Part shown: piece after piece, positions 7,805-16,103 of the stretch
Layout: every line of letters starts with the position of its first letter
Position numbering within the stretch: the first letter of the stretch is position 1
From: an uncultured Marvinbryantia sp.
GTDB lineage: Bacteria > Bacillota > Clostridia > Lachnospirales > Lachnospiraceae
DNA length: 64,000 nt
Direction of reading: 5' to 3'
Assembly: GCF_905201705.1 (NCBI RefSeq)
Contig: NZ_CAJKOX010000013.1
Coordinates: 30,038 to 94,037 of the forward strand
The notes under the pieces: model-generated
Databases searched by the model: none
Seen by the model: the letters and a program-made list of their open reading frames with translations, nothing else
Told to the model about the DNA's origin: nothing
Position numbers and translations under genes: made by a program

Positions 7805-9081
7805 TTGCCTCTTCCCTCCTCAAGCATTTCCAGAAACGCTCCCAGTCTGGTAGCCGTCTGGCCTTCCCCTCCATGACTTCTGTCGCAGCCGTCGCCATCC
7901 AGAATCAAAAGAGGAATTCCCGCCTCCTCAAATTTTTTCTTCGCCAGCTGGGAGCCTCCCAGCGTGTGCTTACATCCCCAGTGTCCAAACCACACGGCTC
8001 CATCCGCGCCCGCCTCCCTTGCATGACGGATTCCTGCCTCGATCCGGCGCAGTACGCCGCCGTTTAAGCTGTGGTAAACCATCCGTTCAGCCATAGCCTC
8101 ATAAGGTCTGTCCGGATTAAATTCTCTTCCCTCCAGATCAAAGGTCTGGAAAAGCTCGCAGCCGACAATCTGCGCGTTTTCATTTAAAAGAAGCTCTTTT
8201 TTCACTGCGTCGGACCAGAAGGGAATCGTGTGCATCCAGTAAATTCTCTTTCCGTGCGCCTCCGGTGCAGCGCTGATGTCCCGAAGCAGCATTTCCGTAT
8301 ATTTTTCCTCCTCCGGGGTTCCCAGAAGAAGATGACTGGTCATACCACCGTAGAGCGGAGTGACCAGATCCGTGGGAACATACCGGTCCGCCCGTCTGAG
8401 CTGACACTGATGTATATTTTCCAGGGTAGCCCTGCTTCGTTTCAGACGCTCTTTAAGAGCGGATTCACTTATCTTTTTTCCCGTGTTTTCTTCCAGAAAG
8501 GCAGCCAGTTCTCTTAGCTGTTCTGCCACGTACCGCACGTTTTCTGCGTTCTGCTCGAAGGGAACGTCTATGGCAAAGGCAGGCACGTCGAACAGCTCCG
8601 CCAGATACCGGAAGGTAAGAAGATTCGCGTCGCAGACAAGATTCGTATATACGATACATTTCGGTTTCGGCAGAATTCCTCTTTTTGCCGCGCCGATAAA
8701 GGTTTTATGATAACTGCAGAGGGTCTCGGAAAGCCCCTCGTTTTCCGCCTGCTGAAGACAGGCCCTCTCCGCCTGGGAGCCGGAGAGGTAACAGGAAAAG
8801 CTTTCCACATTATACGGCCCAAGTCCCACCTCCTGCAAAAGCTCGCAGGGCGTAAATACGCTCACGATGGCGGATTCCTGCGGTCTTTGAAGCGGCCTCA
8901 GCATAGTATCCATCATCAGACGCGCCAGATACTGGTCTGCCGGCAGGAGCCGCTTATCCGGCGCAAACTGAAAACGCAGCCTTTGCGCTTTCCAGCCTGT
9001 TTTCAAAAGCCATCTGGCCATACCCTGACGGCTTTCGCTTAACTGCTCTACGCAGTGTCCAAATGTTTTTACAACTTCCAT
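7801..9081 (-). CDS. 2-hydroxyacyl-CoA dehydratase subunit D (HgdB) family protein
   Basis: A 426-residue protein of the HgdB/BcrB/YjiM group. Three Cys placed as cluster ligands are seen in FTPCELLQEVG, TNLVCDANLL and FGHWGCKHTLGG. In known systems two such subunits hold [4Fe-4S] clusters and carry out radical dehydration of a 2-hydroxyacyl-CoA after one-electron activation. Here only one full subunit plus the fused partial domain downstream are present, so the complex is either homomeric or unusual. AGGAG lies 7 nt before the ATG. A 7-bp palindrome (9091-9106) includes part of that ribosome site. It sits between GH79 and the activase under one promoter. Confidence 0.85.
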   Translation of the reverse strand: MEVVKTFGHCVEQLSESRQGMARWLLKTGWKAQRLRFQFAPDKRLLPADQYLARLMMDTMLRPLQRPQESAIVSVFTPCELLQEVGLGPYNVESFSCYLSGSQAERACLQQAENEGLSETLCSYHKTFIGAAKRGILPKPKCIVYTNLVCDANLLTFRYLAELFDVPAFAIDVPFEQNAENVRYVAEQLRELAAFLEENTGKKISESALKERLKRSRATLENIHQCQLRRADRYVPTDLVTPLYGGMTSHLLLGTPEEEKYTEMLLRDISAAPEAHGKRIYWMHTIPFWSDAVKKELLLNENAQIVGCELFQTFDLEGREFNPDRPYEAMAERMVYHSLNGGVLRRIEAGIRHAREAGADGAVWFGHWGCKHTLGGSQLAKKKFEEAGIPLLILDGDGCDRSHGGEGQTATRLGAFLEMLEEGRGK

Positions 9082-9156
9082 TTCCTAACTCCTTCTGGTC
9101 AGAAGGCTTATATGCCCTCCACCCTTTCGCACGCCATCTCCGATGCTCAGATCACA

Positions 9157-10668
9157 TCACAAGGAAAGTACAGTTCCCGGTATCAGCCGAACAGCTCCTG
9201 CAGCCTGTTTTACCGGAGACAAATCGGGCAGACCAGCCATGCCGGAAATTGTCAATTCACGACCGTTAAGCCGCATAACGGCAGACCGCACCGTTTCCCC
9301 GCTTAAAGTATAACGGTCGGCTTCTTTCGGGATTCGTACCGTAAGGTCGTCCGTCAGGGAATTGTTGATGATCAGATAGGAAACGCCGGGCTTTTTATCT
9401 TTACGGGAATGGCAATAGATATGGGCATTTTCTATTCCGGGATTGCCGCAGTCGTATACCGTCGATCCCATCAGGCGATTCCAGAGCAGTACGGCAAAAT
9501 AATTCGGACGCGGTTCAAACGTTCCGTGCTGTAAAAATCCATAATCCGACGAAGCCAGCGTGTTGTGGAACACAACGCCGTCAGTAAGCTCCGAAAAGCT
9601 TCCAAGCTCATTCAGGGTACGGAACACGTCCAGATACGTGGATGCCCATGTGTCTCCTCCACCGCCCGCATCTCCGGATTCCGTAACCCACATTTGCCCG
9701 CCGGGGACATACTGATCTCTCAAAGGAATGTGGTTTTTTACGCAGCAGGGCGCAACGTCCAGATAGGCGTCGGTATGCGCCTCTTTGCTGTCCCAGTGGG
9801 AATCCGGCGCGGCCGATGACAGACGTTCCGAGATTCCGTTATAATAATGATAACTGAATACGTCTAGACTGACTTTCGTTCCTTCCATCAAGTCATGCGT
9901 TGTGCAGACATCCATAAGACTTCCGATGCCAGCGCTTATATTTTTCTCTCCGGGCTTTACAACAGACGGGTCGCCTGTTGTACACGGACCAACGATCAGA
10001 CAATGCGGATAATTCTCCCGCACCCATCTGTTGAAAATATCCTGATCTCTTGCGTAATCCGATGCGGTATACCCGGCGGGTGTCCCGGATAATTGCAGCA
10101 TATTCGGTTCATTCATAAACTCGGCGGCATCGATATCCACGCCATATTCATGACTGAACGCAAAAATTTTCCTGGCCTGCGCCAGGTCCAGCGGGCCGCC
10201 GTTTGGATGGTCTCCCGCACAGTTGCTGACGGAAATCAACAGTTTTCCATCCACAGCTTTTACAAATTCCAGAACGCCGATCCACTGCTCCCTTGTCAGA
10301 ATATTCTGGTATCCTTCGGGTACAACCCCTTCCGTCACACCCTCAAAATCATAATAGGTTTTTGTCGCCCATGAACCGGAAACACGGATCCAGACAGGAC
10401 CGAATTGCTTTGCCAATTCGATCAGGCGTACATTGGACAAATCAATCGGCGGATAGTACTGCATCAATTCCGCCATATCGGTAAAGCTCTGTGTTGGCAT
10501 AGAAGCGAGGGCGAACTCCTCCGTTCCCGCAATCTGCTCTTTTGTATACGCCTTCCAGAACGTGCCGCCGGTTACCTCCGCCATTTCAATATTATAAGAC
10601 ATCAACCGCTCATCGACACTTCGGATGATATCCAGACTGTCTGTTTTTAATTCCATAAAACGTGTCAT
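9157..10668 (-). CDS. Glycoside hydrolase family 79-like protein
   Basis: A 503-residue protein resembling GH79 beta-glucuronidases and heparanase. The N-terminal half is a TIM barrel with WIRVSGSWATKTYYD, acid/base Glu187 in EFMNEPN and the nucleophile Glu330 in MWVTESGDAGGGG, which lines up with the heparanase nucleophile region. A C-terminal beta domain follows from about residue 410. There is no signal peptide, so it should act in the cytoplasm on imported uronide-containing material. AGGAGG is present but 11 nt from the ATG; the Met at residue 5 is an alternative start. It is first in an operon with the dehydratase/activase pair. Confidence 0.78.
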   Translation of the reverse strand: MTRFMELKTDSLDIIRSVDERLMSYNIEMAEVTGGTFWKAYTKEQIAGTEEFALASMPTQSFTDMAELMQYYPPIDLSNVRLIELAKQFGPVWIRVSGSWATKTYYDFEGVTEGVVPEGYQNILTREQWIGVLEFVKAVDGKLLISVSNCAGDHPNGGPLDLAQARKIFAFSHEYGVDIDAAEFMNEPNMLQLSGTPAGYTASDYARDQDIFNRWVRENYPHCLIVGPCTTGDPSVVKPGEKNISAGIGSLMDVCTTHDLMEGTKVSLDVFSYHYYNGISERLSSAAPDSHWDSKEAHTDAYLDVAPCCVKNHIPLRDQYVPGGQMWVTESGDAGGGGDTWASTYLDVFRTLNELGSFSELTDGVVFHNTLASSDYGFLQHGTFEPRPNYFAVLLWNRLMGSTVYDCGNPGIENAHIYCHSRKDKKPGVSYLIINNSLTDDLTVRIPKEADRYTLSGETVRSAVMRLNGRELTISGMAGLPDLSPVKQAAGAVRLIPGTVLSL

Positions 10669-10775
10669 ACCAAAGCGAACCTCCTTCTGCAGCTTTCAGA
10701 CACCCATAAGCAGGATGCCGGCTCAGTATCTTTTTCTCTCATTCTTCGACAACAGCCGAAAAAATGAACACAATA

Positions 10776-10804
10776 ATTATACGCAACATTTGCCTGATTG
10801 ACAA
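10776..10804 (-). promoter_or_regulatory. Promoter of the GH79-dehydratase-activase operon
   Basis: Minus strand TTGTCA (10799-10804), 17 bp, TATAAT (10776-10781). It is a near-consensus promoter, so control is expected to be by repression. Confidence 0.8.
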
Positions 10805-10811
10805 CAATCAG
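10794..10811. promoter_or_regulatory. Palindromic operator over the -35 of the GH79 operon
   Basis: CTGATTG-ACAA-CAATCAG is an 18-bp palindrome with 7-bp arms that covers the -35 hexamer. This is a typical size and place for a TetR-family operator. The neighbouring TetR protein is the obvious candidate binder (inference). Confidence 0.65.
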
Positions 10812-10830
10812 TTTATTTTTAACATTTTTC

Positions 10831-11448
10831 TTACTGGCTGCAAAGGGCCAAAAAGCCCGCATGATGATACTTGCACAGCATGGAAATGTATTTTTTCGCA
10901 TCCTCACGGCTCATCTCATGACGCACTACCTCAAAAATTCCCTCAAAAAAGGACGTATAAACCATGTGATACAAATCTCTTGTCATTCCATTTTGAAGCT
11001 CCGGCGCACCCCCGGTCACCTCCATCCATTTCCATGTATATTCTTCTTCAATGGAAACCATCCAGTCCACAAAATTCTGGAACCTGGTTCCGTAGGAAGC
11101 ATCCAGCAGCAGACGAAAGGTGTTGAAATTATCATAGATGTAATCAACCATATGAAGCATCTCTCCTGCCGAATACTGCCCCACCTCCCGGCGCTGCGTC
11201 TCCGCATCAAAGGAATGAAATGTCTCCTGAATATTCTGGAACATCTCCTTCATCTCATTTACAACCGGCTCTACAATGGCAGAAAACAGCCCTTCCTTGT
11301 CCCCAAACCGCACATAAATGGAATTGGTGCTCGTCTCCGCTTTTTCTGCAATGGTGCGCAAAGAAGCGTCTGTATATCCTTTTTCTAAAAACTCTTCCAT
11401 CGCGCATTCCAGGATCCTTTCCCGTACACCCTCCACACGTTTTCTCAT
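10831..11448 (-). CDS. TetR/AcrR-family transcriptional regulator
   Basis: About 205 residues. The N-terminal helix-turn-helix spans roughly residues 5-55, including ILECAMEEFLEKGYTDAS and NSIYVRFGDKEGLF; the rest is an all-helical ligand-binding domain with no close match that I recognise. I start at the ATG at 11448 (MRKRVEGV), which has AAGGGTGAG just upstream; the open frame extends 16 codons further without a better signal. It is transcribed towards the GH79 operon on the same strand, 162 bp upstream. Palindromes at both its own promoter and that operon suggest that it represses both. Confidence 0.88.
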   Translation of the reverse strand: MRKRVEGVRERILECAMEEFLEKGYTDASLRTIAEKAETSTNSIYVRFGDKEGLFSAIVEPVVNEMKEMFQNIQETFHSFDAETQRREVGQYSAGEMLHMVDYIYDNFNTFRLLLDASYGTRFQNFVDWMVSIEEEYTWKWMEVTGGAPELQNGMTRDLYHMVYTSFFEGIFEVVRHEMSREDAKKYISMLCKYHHAGFLALCSQ

Positions 11449-11485
11449 GTTCTCACCCTTTTCAAAACATCGTTTCATAACTATG

Positions 11486-11503
11486 CTGTGAAACATATCA
11501 CAG
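11486..11503. promoter_or_regulatory. Palindromic operator over the -10 of the tetR promoter
   Basis: CTGTGA-AACATA-TCACAG, 18 bp, with 6-bp arms. The spacer is exactly the -10 hexamer of the tetR promoter (TATGTT on the minus strand, with TTGACA at 11515-11520 and a 17-bp spacer). It suggests autorepression. The arms differ from those of the site at 10794-10811. Confidence 0.55.
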
Positions 11504-11520
11504 AATCATACACCTGTCAA
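11492..11520 (-). promoter_or_regulatory. tetR promoter
   Basis: Minus strand TTGACA (11515-11520), 17 bp, TATGTT (11492-11497). Confidence 0.7.
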
Positions 11521-11571
11521 GATAAATCTGAAATAATTTTCGTCCAGATAAATCTGAAATAATTTTCGTCC
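11520..11571. repeat. Exact 26-bp tandem duplication
   Basis: Two perfect head-to-tail copies (11520-11545 and 11546-11571), each starting AGATAAATCTGAAATAATTT. They lie between the ECF operon terminator and the tetR -35. It may be a recent slippage duplication; no operator role is evident. Confidence 0.9.
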
Positions 11572-11575
11572 AACA

Positions 11576-11613
11576 GAAAAACCGATGACCAGTTTGTAAT
11601 CACTGATCATCGG
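11576..11613 (-). terminator. Terminator of the ECF transporter operon
   Basis: A stem of about 12 bp beginning CCGATGA and closing TCATCGG, with one wobble, followed by TTTTT on the minus strand. It starts just after the ATPase gene. Confidence 0.8.
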
Positions 11614-11624
11614 CTCCATCCTTT

Positions 11625-12440
11625 TTATCCCCGGTTATTCCGGCCGCAGCTGTTTTCGCGGACATTCACAAAGCTGCGGTAGATTCCCTGTTCTTCCATC
11701 AATGTTTCATGGGTGCCGGATTGTGCGATCTTTCCGTCCGAGATTACGAGAATCTGGTCAGCATTTCGGATCGTATTCAGACGATGGGCGATCACTAACA
11801 ATGTCTTGCCTTTTACCAGCTCATTAATCGCCTCCTGAATATAGCTTTCATTATCCATATCTACGCTTGCTGTCGCTTCATCCAGAATAACGATCGGCGC
11901 ATCTTTCAAAATGCAGCGGGCGATAGAGATTCGCTGCTTTTCGCCGCCGGACAGGCTCTGGCCGCCCTCACCGATGACTGTCTGGAATCCGTCCGGCAGC
12001 GCCATGATAAAATCATAGCAGCGGGCTTTTTGGGCAGCCTCATAGACTTCTTCTTCGGCAGCGTCCGGTTTCCCCATGCTGATATTGTTGTAAATGGTAT
12101 CCTGAAACAGATACACCCTCTGGAAAACCATGCTGATCTGTTCCATCAGTTCAGCGAGAGGCACATCCCGGATATCTGTCCCGCGGATTGTCACTTTGCT
12201 GGATTTCACATCCCAAAACCGCGCCAGAAGATTTGCAATCGTGGATTTGCCGCATCCGCTGCGGCCGCAGAACAGGACACATTTTCCATCGGCAATTTTC
12301 AGGCTGATCCCATGCAGACCGTCATGCTCCTGTCCCCTGCGGTCCAGCCCGTCCTCTGCACGGGGCACGCCCTCCGGGTGTCTGTCTCCCTCGGAGGCAT
12401 TCCCATTATAAGAAAAGGATACGTTTTCAAATTCGATCAC
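11625..12440 (-). CDS. Hybrid ABC ATPase: ECF-type N-terminus joined to an exporter-type NBD
   Basis: A 271-residue ATPase with all core motifs: Walker A GRSGCGKS (59-66), signature LSGGEKQR (163-170), Walker B VILDEATASVD, and H-loop IAHRLNTIRNADQI. Residues 1-58 (IEFENVSFSYNG, LHGISLKIADG) read like an ECF energising ATPase. Everything after Walker A (LLARFWDV, VFQRVYLFQDTIYNNIS, DEATASVD) reads like the nucleotide domain of a membrane-fused multidrug exporter. Residues 17-41 are a polar insert. The start is GTG at 12440, with GGAGGTG 7 nt upstream and a 4-bp overlap with the EcfT stop. Such operons usually carry a longer ECF ATPase and two exporters, so a deletion at Walker A is inferred. 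Confidence 0.8.
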   Translation of the reverse strand: MIEFENVSFSYNGNASEGDRHPEGVPRAEDGLDRRGQEHDGLHGISLKIADGKCVLFCGRSGCGKSTIANLLARFWDVKSSKVTIRGTDIRDVPLAELMEQISMVFQRVYLFQDTIYNNISMGKPDAAEEEVYEAAQKARCYDFIMALPDGFQTVIGEGGQSLSGGEKQRISIARCILKDAPIVILDEATASVDMDNESYIQEAINELVKGKTLLVIAHRLNTIRNADQILVISDGKIAQSGTHETLMEEQGIYRSFVNVRENSCGRNNRG

Positions 12441-13219
12441 CCGATCGCACCTCCCCGCATACATAATTCAATCATAAAGAAAGCGGCAGCAATCCCCATC
12501 GCCGCAAAGTCTGCACCCCCGCATTTTATCTGGACAAGGCAGGTCCGGGGACCCGGATTTTCGATCCCACGGGTAACAGAAGCGATAGAAAGCTCATCCG
12601 CCGCCCTGGAGGCCATCATCAGCAGCGGGACATAGATACACTCTACCGTCATACCCGGATGGGAAAGGAATCCGCCCAGGGAGGGCGATACATCCCGCAT
12701 TCTCATAGCGTCCTTAATAAAATGCCAGTCCTCCCGGATAGTCGGGATATAGCGCAGCATGACCGCAAATGTGATAACAAACTTTTTCGGGGCATAGATG
12801 CGGTTCATAGCGGATAAAAACTCGCTGACCTTCGTGGTAGACAGAACGATCCCTGCCAGCATCCCGCAGGCATAAACCTTATGAAACAGCCCAAGAAACG
12901 CAATAAACATGGTTCGCAGTGTCCCCGTCAGGACAGCCATGATCCAGACCGTCAGCACACAGATCACAGCATAAAAGCAGACTGCCTTCACAGAATATTT
13001 CCACTTGCCGCAAAGCACTCCTAATACGGCGATCAGCAGGACAAGCGTAAACTGATATTCGAGAGAAGGCGCAAACATGGAACTCAACACGCACATCAAA
13101 ATAAGAAAGAGCTTCGTCCGCGGATCAAGCCAAAGCCCTTTCCGGGCGGTGTTCCCCAGCGTGCTGTAATCCCCGCTTAAAACAGCGGACATGCGCAATC
13201 CGCTTCGCTTCTTGCTCAT
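12437..13219 (-). CDS. ECF transporter transmembrane subunit (EcfT/CbiQ family)
   Basis: A 260-residue membrane protein with about five helices. Two coupling motifs that contact the ATPases are visible: AMRMRDVSPS near residue 178 and SVTRGIENPG near residue 216. It should couple ATP hydrolysis to the substrate-binding S component encoded just upstream, with 4-bp ATGA overlap. Its stop overlaps the GTG of the hybrid ATPase. Whether that ATPase can still dock on EcfT is open, because the coupling-helix surface lies in the exporter-like part. Confidence 0.88.
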   Translation of the reverse strand: MSKKRSGLRMSAVLSGDYSTLGNTARKGLWLDPRTKLFLILMCVLSSMFAPSLEYQFTLVLLIAVLGVLCGKWKYSVKAVCFYAVICVLTVWIMAVLTGTLRTMFIAFLGLFHKVYACGMLAGIVLSTTKVSEFLSAMNRIYAPKKFVITFAVMLRYIPTIREDWHFIKDAMRMRDVSPSLGGFLSHPGMTVECIYVPLLMMASRAADELSIASVTRGIENPGPRTCLVQIKCGGADFAAMGIAAAFFMIELCMRGGAIG

Positions 13220-13830
13220 GAACGTGCCTCCGTTGCAACTCCGGCGAACTGTTTTTTTAGCATTTTGCAGCCTACAAATGCACTGATGGAAGCTGTCACG
13301 AGGAGAGCTGCAAACATTGCGATAAAGATTCCCGTGTTTGCGGTCGCCTGCATGGTGTCAATATAGCTCTGCTCGGTTCCGTTCCCCAGCATAGTCTGGG
13401 CCCAGCCCTGGGGATCAATGAAGAAAACAAGGTACGACCCTGTTCCGCCCAGGGAGAAAAGGATATAGGACAGGCTGTTGATCTTCTTGCTCCTGTACTG
13501 CTTTGTACCGGCAACAAAATCAGCTGCGACAGCCATAATGAGATATCCCAGCGCAAACGCCCAGTGCATACCGGTGACAAACCAGATAATGGCTATAATA
13601 ACGCCCATGATCGTGATGCTCCAGCGCTTCTGCACTTTTGCGATCATCAACAGATAAACCGGCCCGGCAAGCAAGGCGCTCCCGGCGGGCATGAAAAAGG
13701 TCAGCACCGGGTTGGTAGCAAAAAAGACGCCGCCCGCCATGATGAATACGAACAGAAGCGCAGTAAAAATTCCTGTTGTTACTAAGTCCCTGACTGACAA
13801 TCCTGCTTTTGCATTTCCTTGATTACTCAT
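13216..13830 (-). CDS. ECF transporter S component, Trep_Strep/MptD-like
   Basis: A 204-residue membrane protein with five to six helices. The opening region LSVRDLVTTGIFTALLFVF and the pattern GGVFFATNPVLTFFMPAGSALLAGPVYLLM match the Trep_Strep (MptD-like) S-component group found with EcfT, EcfA and exporter genes in Firmicutes. It would bind the substrate, which is not established. GGAGGG precedes the ATG. It is first in the operon and divergent from the AraC gene. Confidence 0.85.
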   Translation of the reverse strand: MSNQGNAKAGLSVRDLVTTGIFTALLFVFIMAGGVFFATNPVLTFFMPAGSALLAGPVYLLMIAKVQKRWSITIMGVIIAIIWFVTGMHWAFALGYLIMAVAADFVAGTKQYRSKKINSLSYILFSLGGTGSYLVFFIDPQGWAQTMLGNGTEQSYIDTMQATANTGIFIAMFAALLVTASISAFVGCKMLKKQFAGVATEARS

Positions 13831-13856
13831 ATTTTTCCCTCCTGCTTCAAGAACGG

Positions 13857-13885
13857 TTGACCTACCGTCTGATATCTGTTATATT
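13857..13885 (+). promoter_or_regulatory. Promoter P1 of the araC-like gene
   Basis: TTGACC (13857-13862), 17 bp, TATATT (13880-13885). On the opposite strand a TATAAC without a fitting -35 lies at 13878-13883, so the ECF operon may need an activator. Confidence 0.7.
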
Positions 13886-13893
13886 ATGATTAG

Positions 13894-13922
13894 TTGACGC
13901 TAACCACGGTCTATATCATACT
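13894..13922 (+). promoter_or_regulatory. Possible second promoter of the araC-like gene
   Basis: TTGACG (13894-13899), 17 bp, CATACT (13917-13922), 37 bp downstream of P1. Confidence 0.45.
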
Positions 13923-14010
13923 AACTTTCCGGGCAGCCTGCAATACATTCCGGGCATCTTCGTCCCTTCGTTGCAAAGTTCTGTCCAATCGTTTCAAAGG
14001 AGGCCGTCAC

Positions 14011-14983
14011 TTGAACAATAACATTATTGCGGATTACTATGGGCCGCTTTTAACGGATAACCATTTTATCCCGGCAGACGGCAGCAACAGCTTCAATTCT
14101 GCCGGGCAATGCTGGCGGTTATCGCCTGAATTTGGGGAAGGCTTTTACTGGGTCTATGCAAAAAAGGATCTGTATGACATTAAAATCCACGATTTCTATT
14201 TTCACGAAGATTTCTTCATGGAGTTTAACCTGCCGGAAGCCTTAAGCATTACCCAGTATGAATCCATTTCCGGGGAGGAATTAAACCCCTACCGTCGGAT
14301 GTCTGCGGGATGTATCAAAGCCTTTATCGGCGGTTATAAACCATACAAAGCGCTGATCCACAAAAAAATCCCCATCCGCTCCATCGGTATCGAAGTAATG
14401 CCGGCATACTATGAGGACTATCTTCAAAAGCAATATCCGGGGGGACTATATCAGCCCGCTTGCAGCTTTCCGACAGATCGATCAGACAACGGACTTCCCG
14501 GCTATGGCGAAGCTGCTCCATGAGGTAAAGGTCTACCGTGGGGACGGGATTGCCGCAGGACTATTTTATGAAGCGAAAGTTGCCGAGACCGTATCCCTTG
14601 TCGTGGAAGAACAGGAAAAAATTCTATCCCGTAAAGAAAAACGTCTGTCCGATCAGGATATAGCGCAGCTGGAAAACGTGATTGCTTATCTCAATGACCA
14701 CTATGCTTTTGATATTCCGTTAGAGCGGCTTGCCAAAATAGCCTGTATGGGAACCACCAAACTGAAAACATCTTTTAAGCAGCTGCAGGGCTGCACGATC
14801 ACAGAATATATTCAGCAGCGCCGTATGAGCCAGGCAGAACATTTGCTGATAGACACGGATTTCACGATGGGCCAGATTGCGGAAATGATCGGCTACTCCA
14901 CTTCCAGCCGTTTTGCAGAATTGTTTCGCAAAAGTACGGGACTTTTGCCCATTGAGTATCGGAAAATGGCACGGCGCAGATAA
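14011..14983 (+). pseudogene. AraC-family regulator interrupted by a frameshift at a G6 run
   Basis: The start is TTG at 14011, with AAGGAGG 7 nt upstream. The first frame gives an N-terminal effector-type domain up to about residue 145, then changes frame at a run of six G (14439-14444). With five G the reading continues as YPGDYISPLAAF into the other frame, which carries the complete C-terminal AraC domain: two helix-turn-helix units (IPLERLAKIACMGTTKLKTS and MGQIAEMIGYSTSSRFAELF) and a closing LLPIEYR. It faces the ECF operon and is its likely activator. It could be a recent mutation, a phase-variable tract or a sequencing error. Confidence 0.82.
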
Positions 14984-15048
14984 CGACCGGGCAGGCAGGC
15001 TGCCGCACATGAACGCGCACCCGGTTCTGTGAAATCAGTCCTGCAGAA

Positions 15049-15091
15049 AATAAAGGCTTTCGTACACCTCAAATGTACCGAAAGCCTTTAT
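15049..15091. terminator. Terminator between the araC-like gene and metA
   Basis: A long stem, ATAAAGGCTTTCG with its complement, plus TACA/TGTA continuing inward around one bulge. On the minus strand it is followed by TTTATTTTC, so it serves metA best, and possibly both convergent genes. Confidence 0.8.
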
Positions 15092-15136
15092 CGTCTCCTT
15101 AGCATTCGCAAACAACAGATTGATTACCGGAACTGT

Positions 15137-16069
15137 TCAAATACTCGAAAAATCGGGCGTTCCCATAAGATCGTAGGGCGTCACCTGGTATACATAGTAA
15201 TTGAGCCAGTTTGTATACATATTGTTAGCATGTGATCTCCACATCAGAAGCGGCGGATTCGCCGGATCGTCGTCACGGTAATAGTTTTTCGGGATTTCGA
15301 TCGGAAGTCCTTTTCCCAGATCCCGCTTATACTCGCCGTCCAGGGTAACGCGGTCGTATTCAGGATGCCCCATCACAAAGATCTGCCGTCCGTCATGCGT
15401 CATCGTGAGAAACACGCCCGCCTCATCGGATTCCGCAAGCACCATCAGCTCTTTGCAGTTGTGGATATCCTCCGCCGAAATTTCTGTGTGGCGGGAATGC
15501 GGGGCGAGAAAAACATCGTCAAATCCGCGTACCAGCGGGATTTTGCGATTGGAAACCTTATGCCAGAAAAGTCCGAACATCTTCTTGTCCAGCATACGCT
15601 TTTTCAGACCAAAATGATGATACAGCCCCGCCTGCGCTCCCCAGCAAAGATGAATGGTGCTCGTCACATGCGTCTTCGTCCAGTCCATGATCGTCACCAG
15701 CTCATCCCAGTAGTCCACCTCCTCAAACTCCAGCTGCTCCACCGGCGCGCCGGTAATGATCATTCCATCAAACATCTTCCCCTTCACCTCGTCAAAGGTC
15801 ACATAAAACTGGTTCAGGTGGCTCGTGGAGGTGTTCTTCGACTGATGCCCGGACACCATCATAAAGGTGATATTGAGCTGAAGCGGTGTGTTGGAGAGCG
15901 AACGCAGAAGCTGCAGCTCCGTCTCCTCTTTCAGCGGCATCAGATTTAAAATTGCAATTTCGATCGGACGGATGTCCTGGTGGACGGCGCGGTTTTCGTC
16001 CATCACAAATATATTTTCTCTCTCTAAAATTTCCTTGGCGGGCAATTCGCCCTGTACTTTAACTGGCAT
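15137..16069 (-). CDS. metAA: Homoserine O-acetyltransferase (MetA/MetAA)
   Basis: A 310-residue enzyme of the class-I glutamine-amidotransferase-like fold that acylates homoserine for methionine synthesis. The acyl-enzyme nucleophile Cys142 (HLCWGAQAG) and the His235/Glu237 pair in GHPEYDR are all in place. Glu111 in GAPVEQLEF is the residue that in studied homologues marks acetyl-CoA rather than succinyl-CoA use, so acetyltransferase is the better call despite frequent succinyl annotation. AGGAGG precedes the ATG. The 166 bp before it form an elaborate inverted-repeat structure. cysK and a homocysteine methyltransferase elsewhere in the window serve connected steps. Confidence 0.93.
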   Translation of the reverse strand: MPVKVQGELPAKEILERENIFVMDENRAVHQDIRPIEIAILNLMPLKEETELQLLRSLSNTPLQLNITFMMVSGHQSKNTSTSHLNQFYVTFDEVKGKMFDGMIITGAPVEQLEFEEVDYWDELVTIMDWTKTHVTSTIHLCWGAQAGLYHHFGLKKRMLDKKMFGLFWHKVSNRKIPLVRGFDDVFLAPHSRHTEISAEDIHNCKELMVLAESDEAGVFLTMTHDGRQIFVMGHPEYDRVTLDGEYKRDLGKGLPIEIPKNYYRDDDPANPPLLMWRSHANNMYTNWLNYYVYQVTPYDLMGTPDFSSI

Positions 16070-16103
16070 AGTAGATTCCTCCTATTATCCATGCTTTCCT
16101 TAC

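Noticed and set aside
11486..11503. Insertion-sequence terminal repeat near tetR
   Set aside because: The palindrome is centred on a promoter -10 and no transposase is near, so an operator is more likely.
15137..16069. Homoserine O-succinyltransferase
   Set aside because: Glu at position 111 marks acetyl-CoA use in characterised homologues, so acetyltransferase is preferred.
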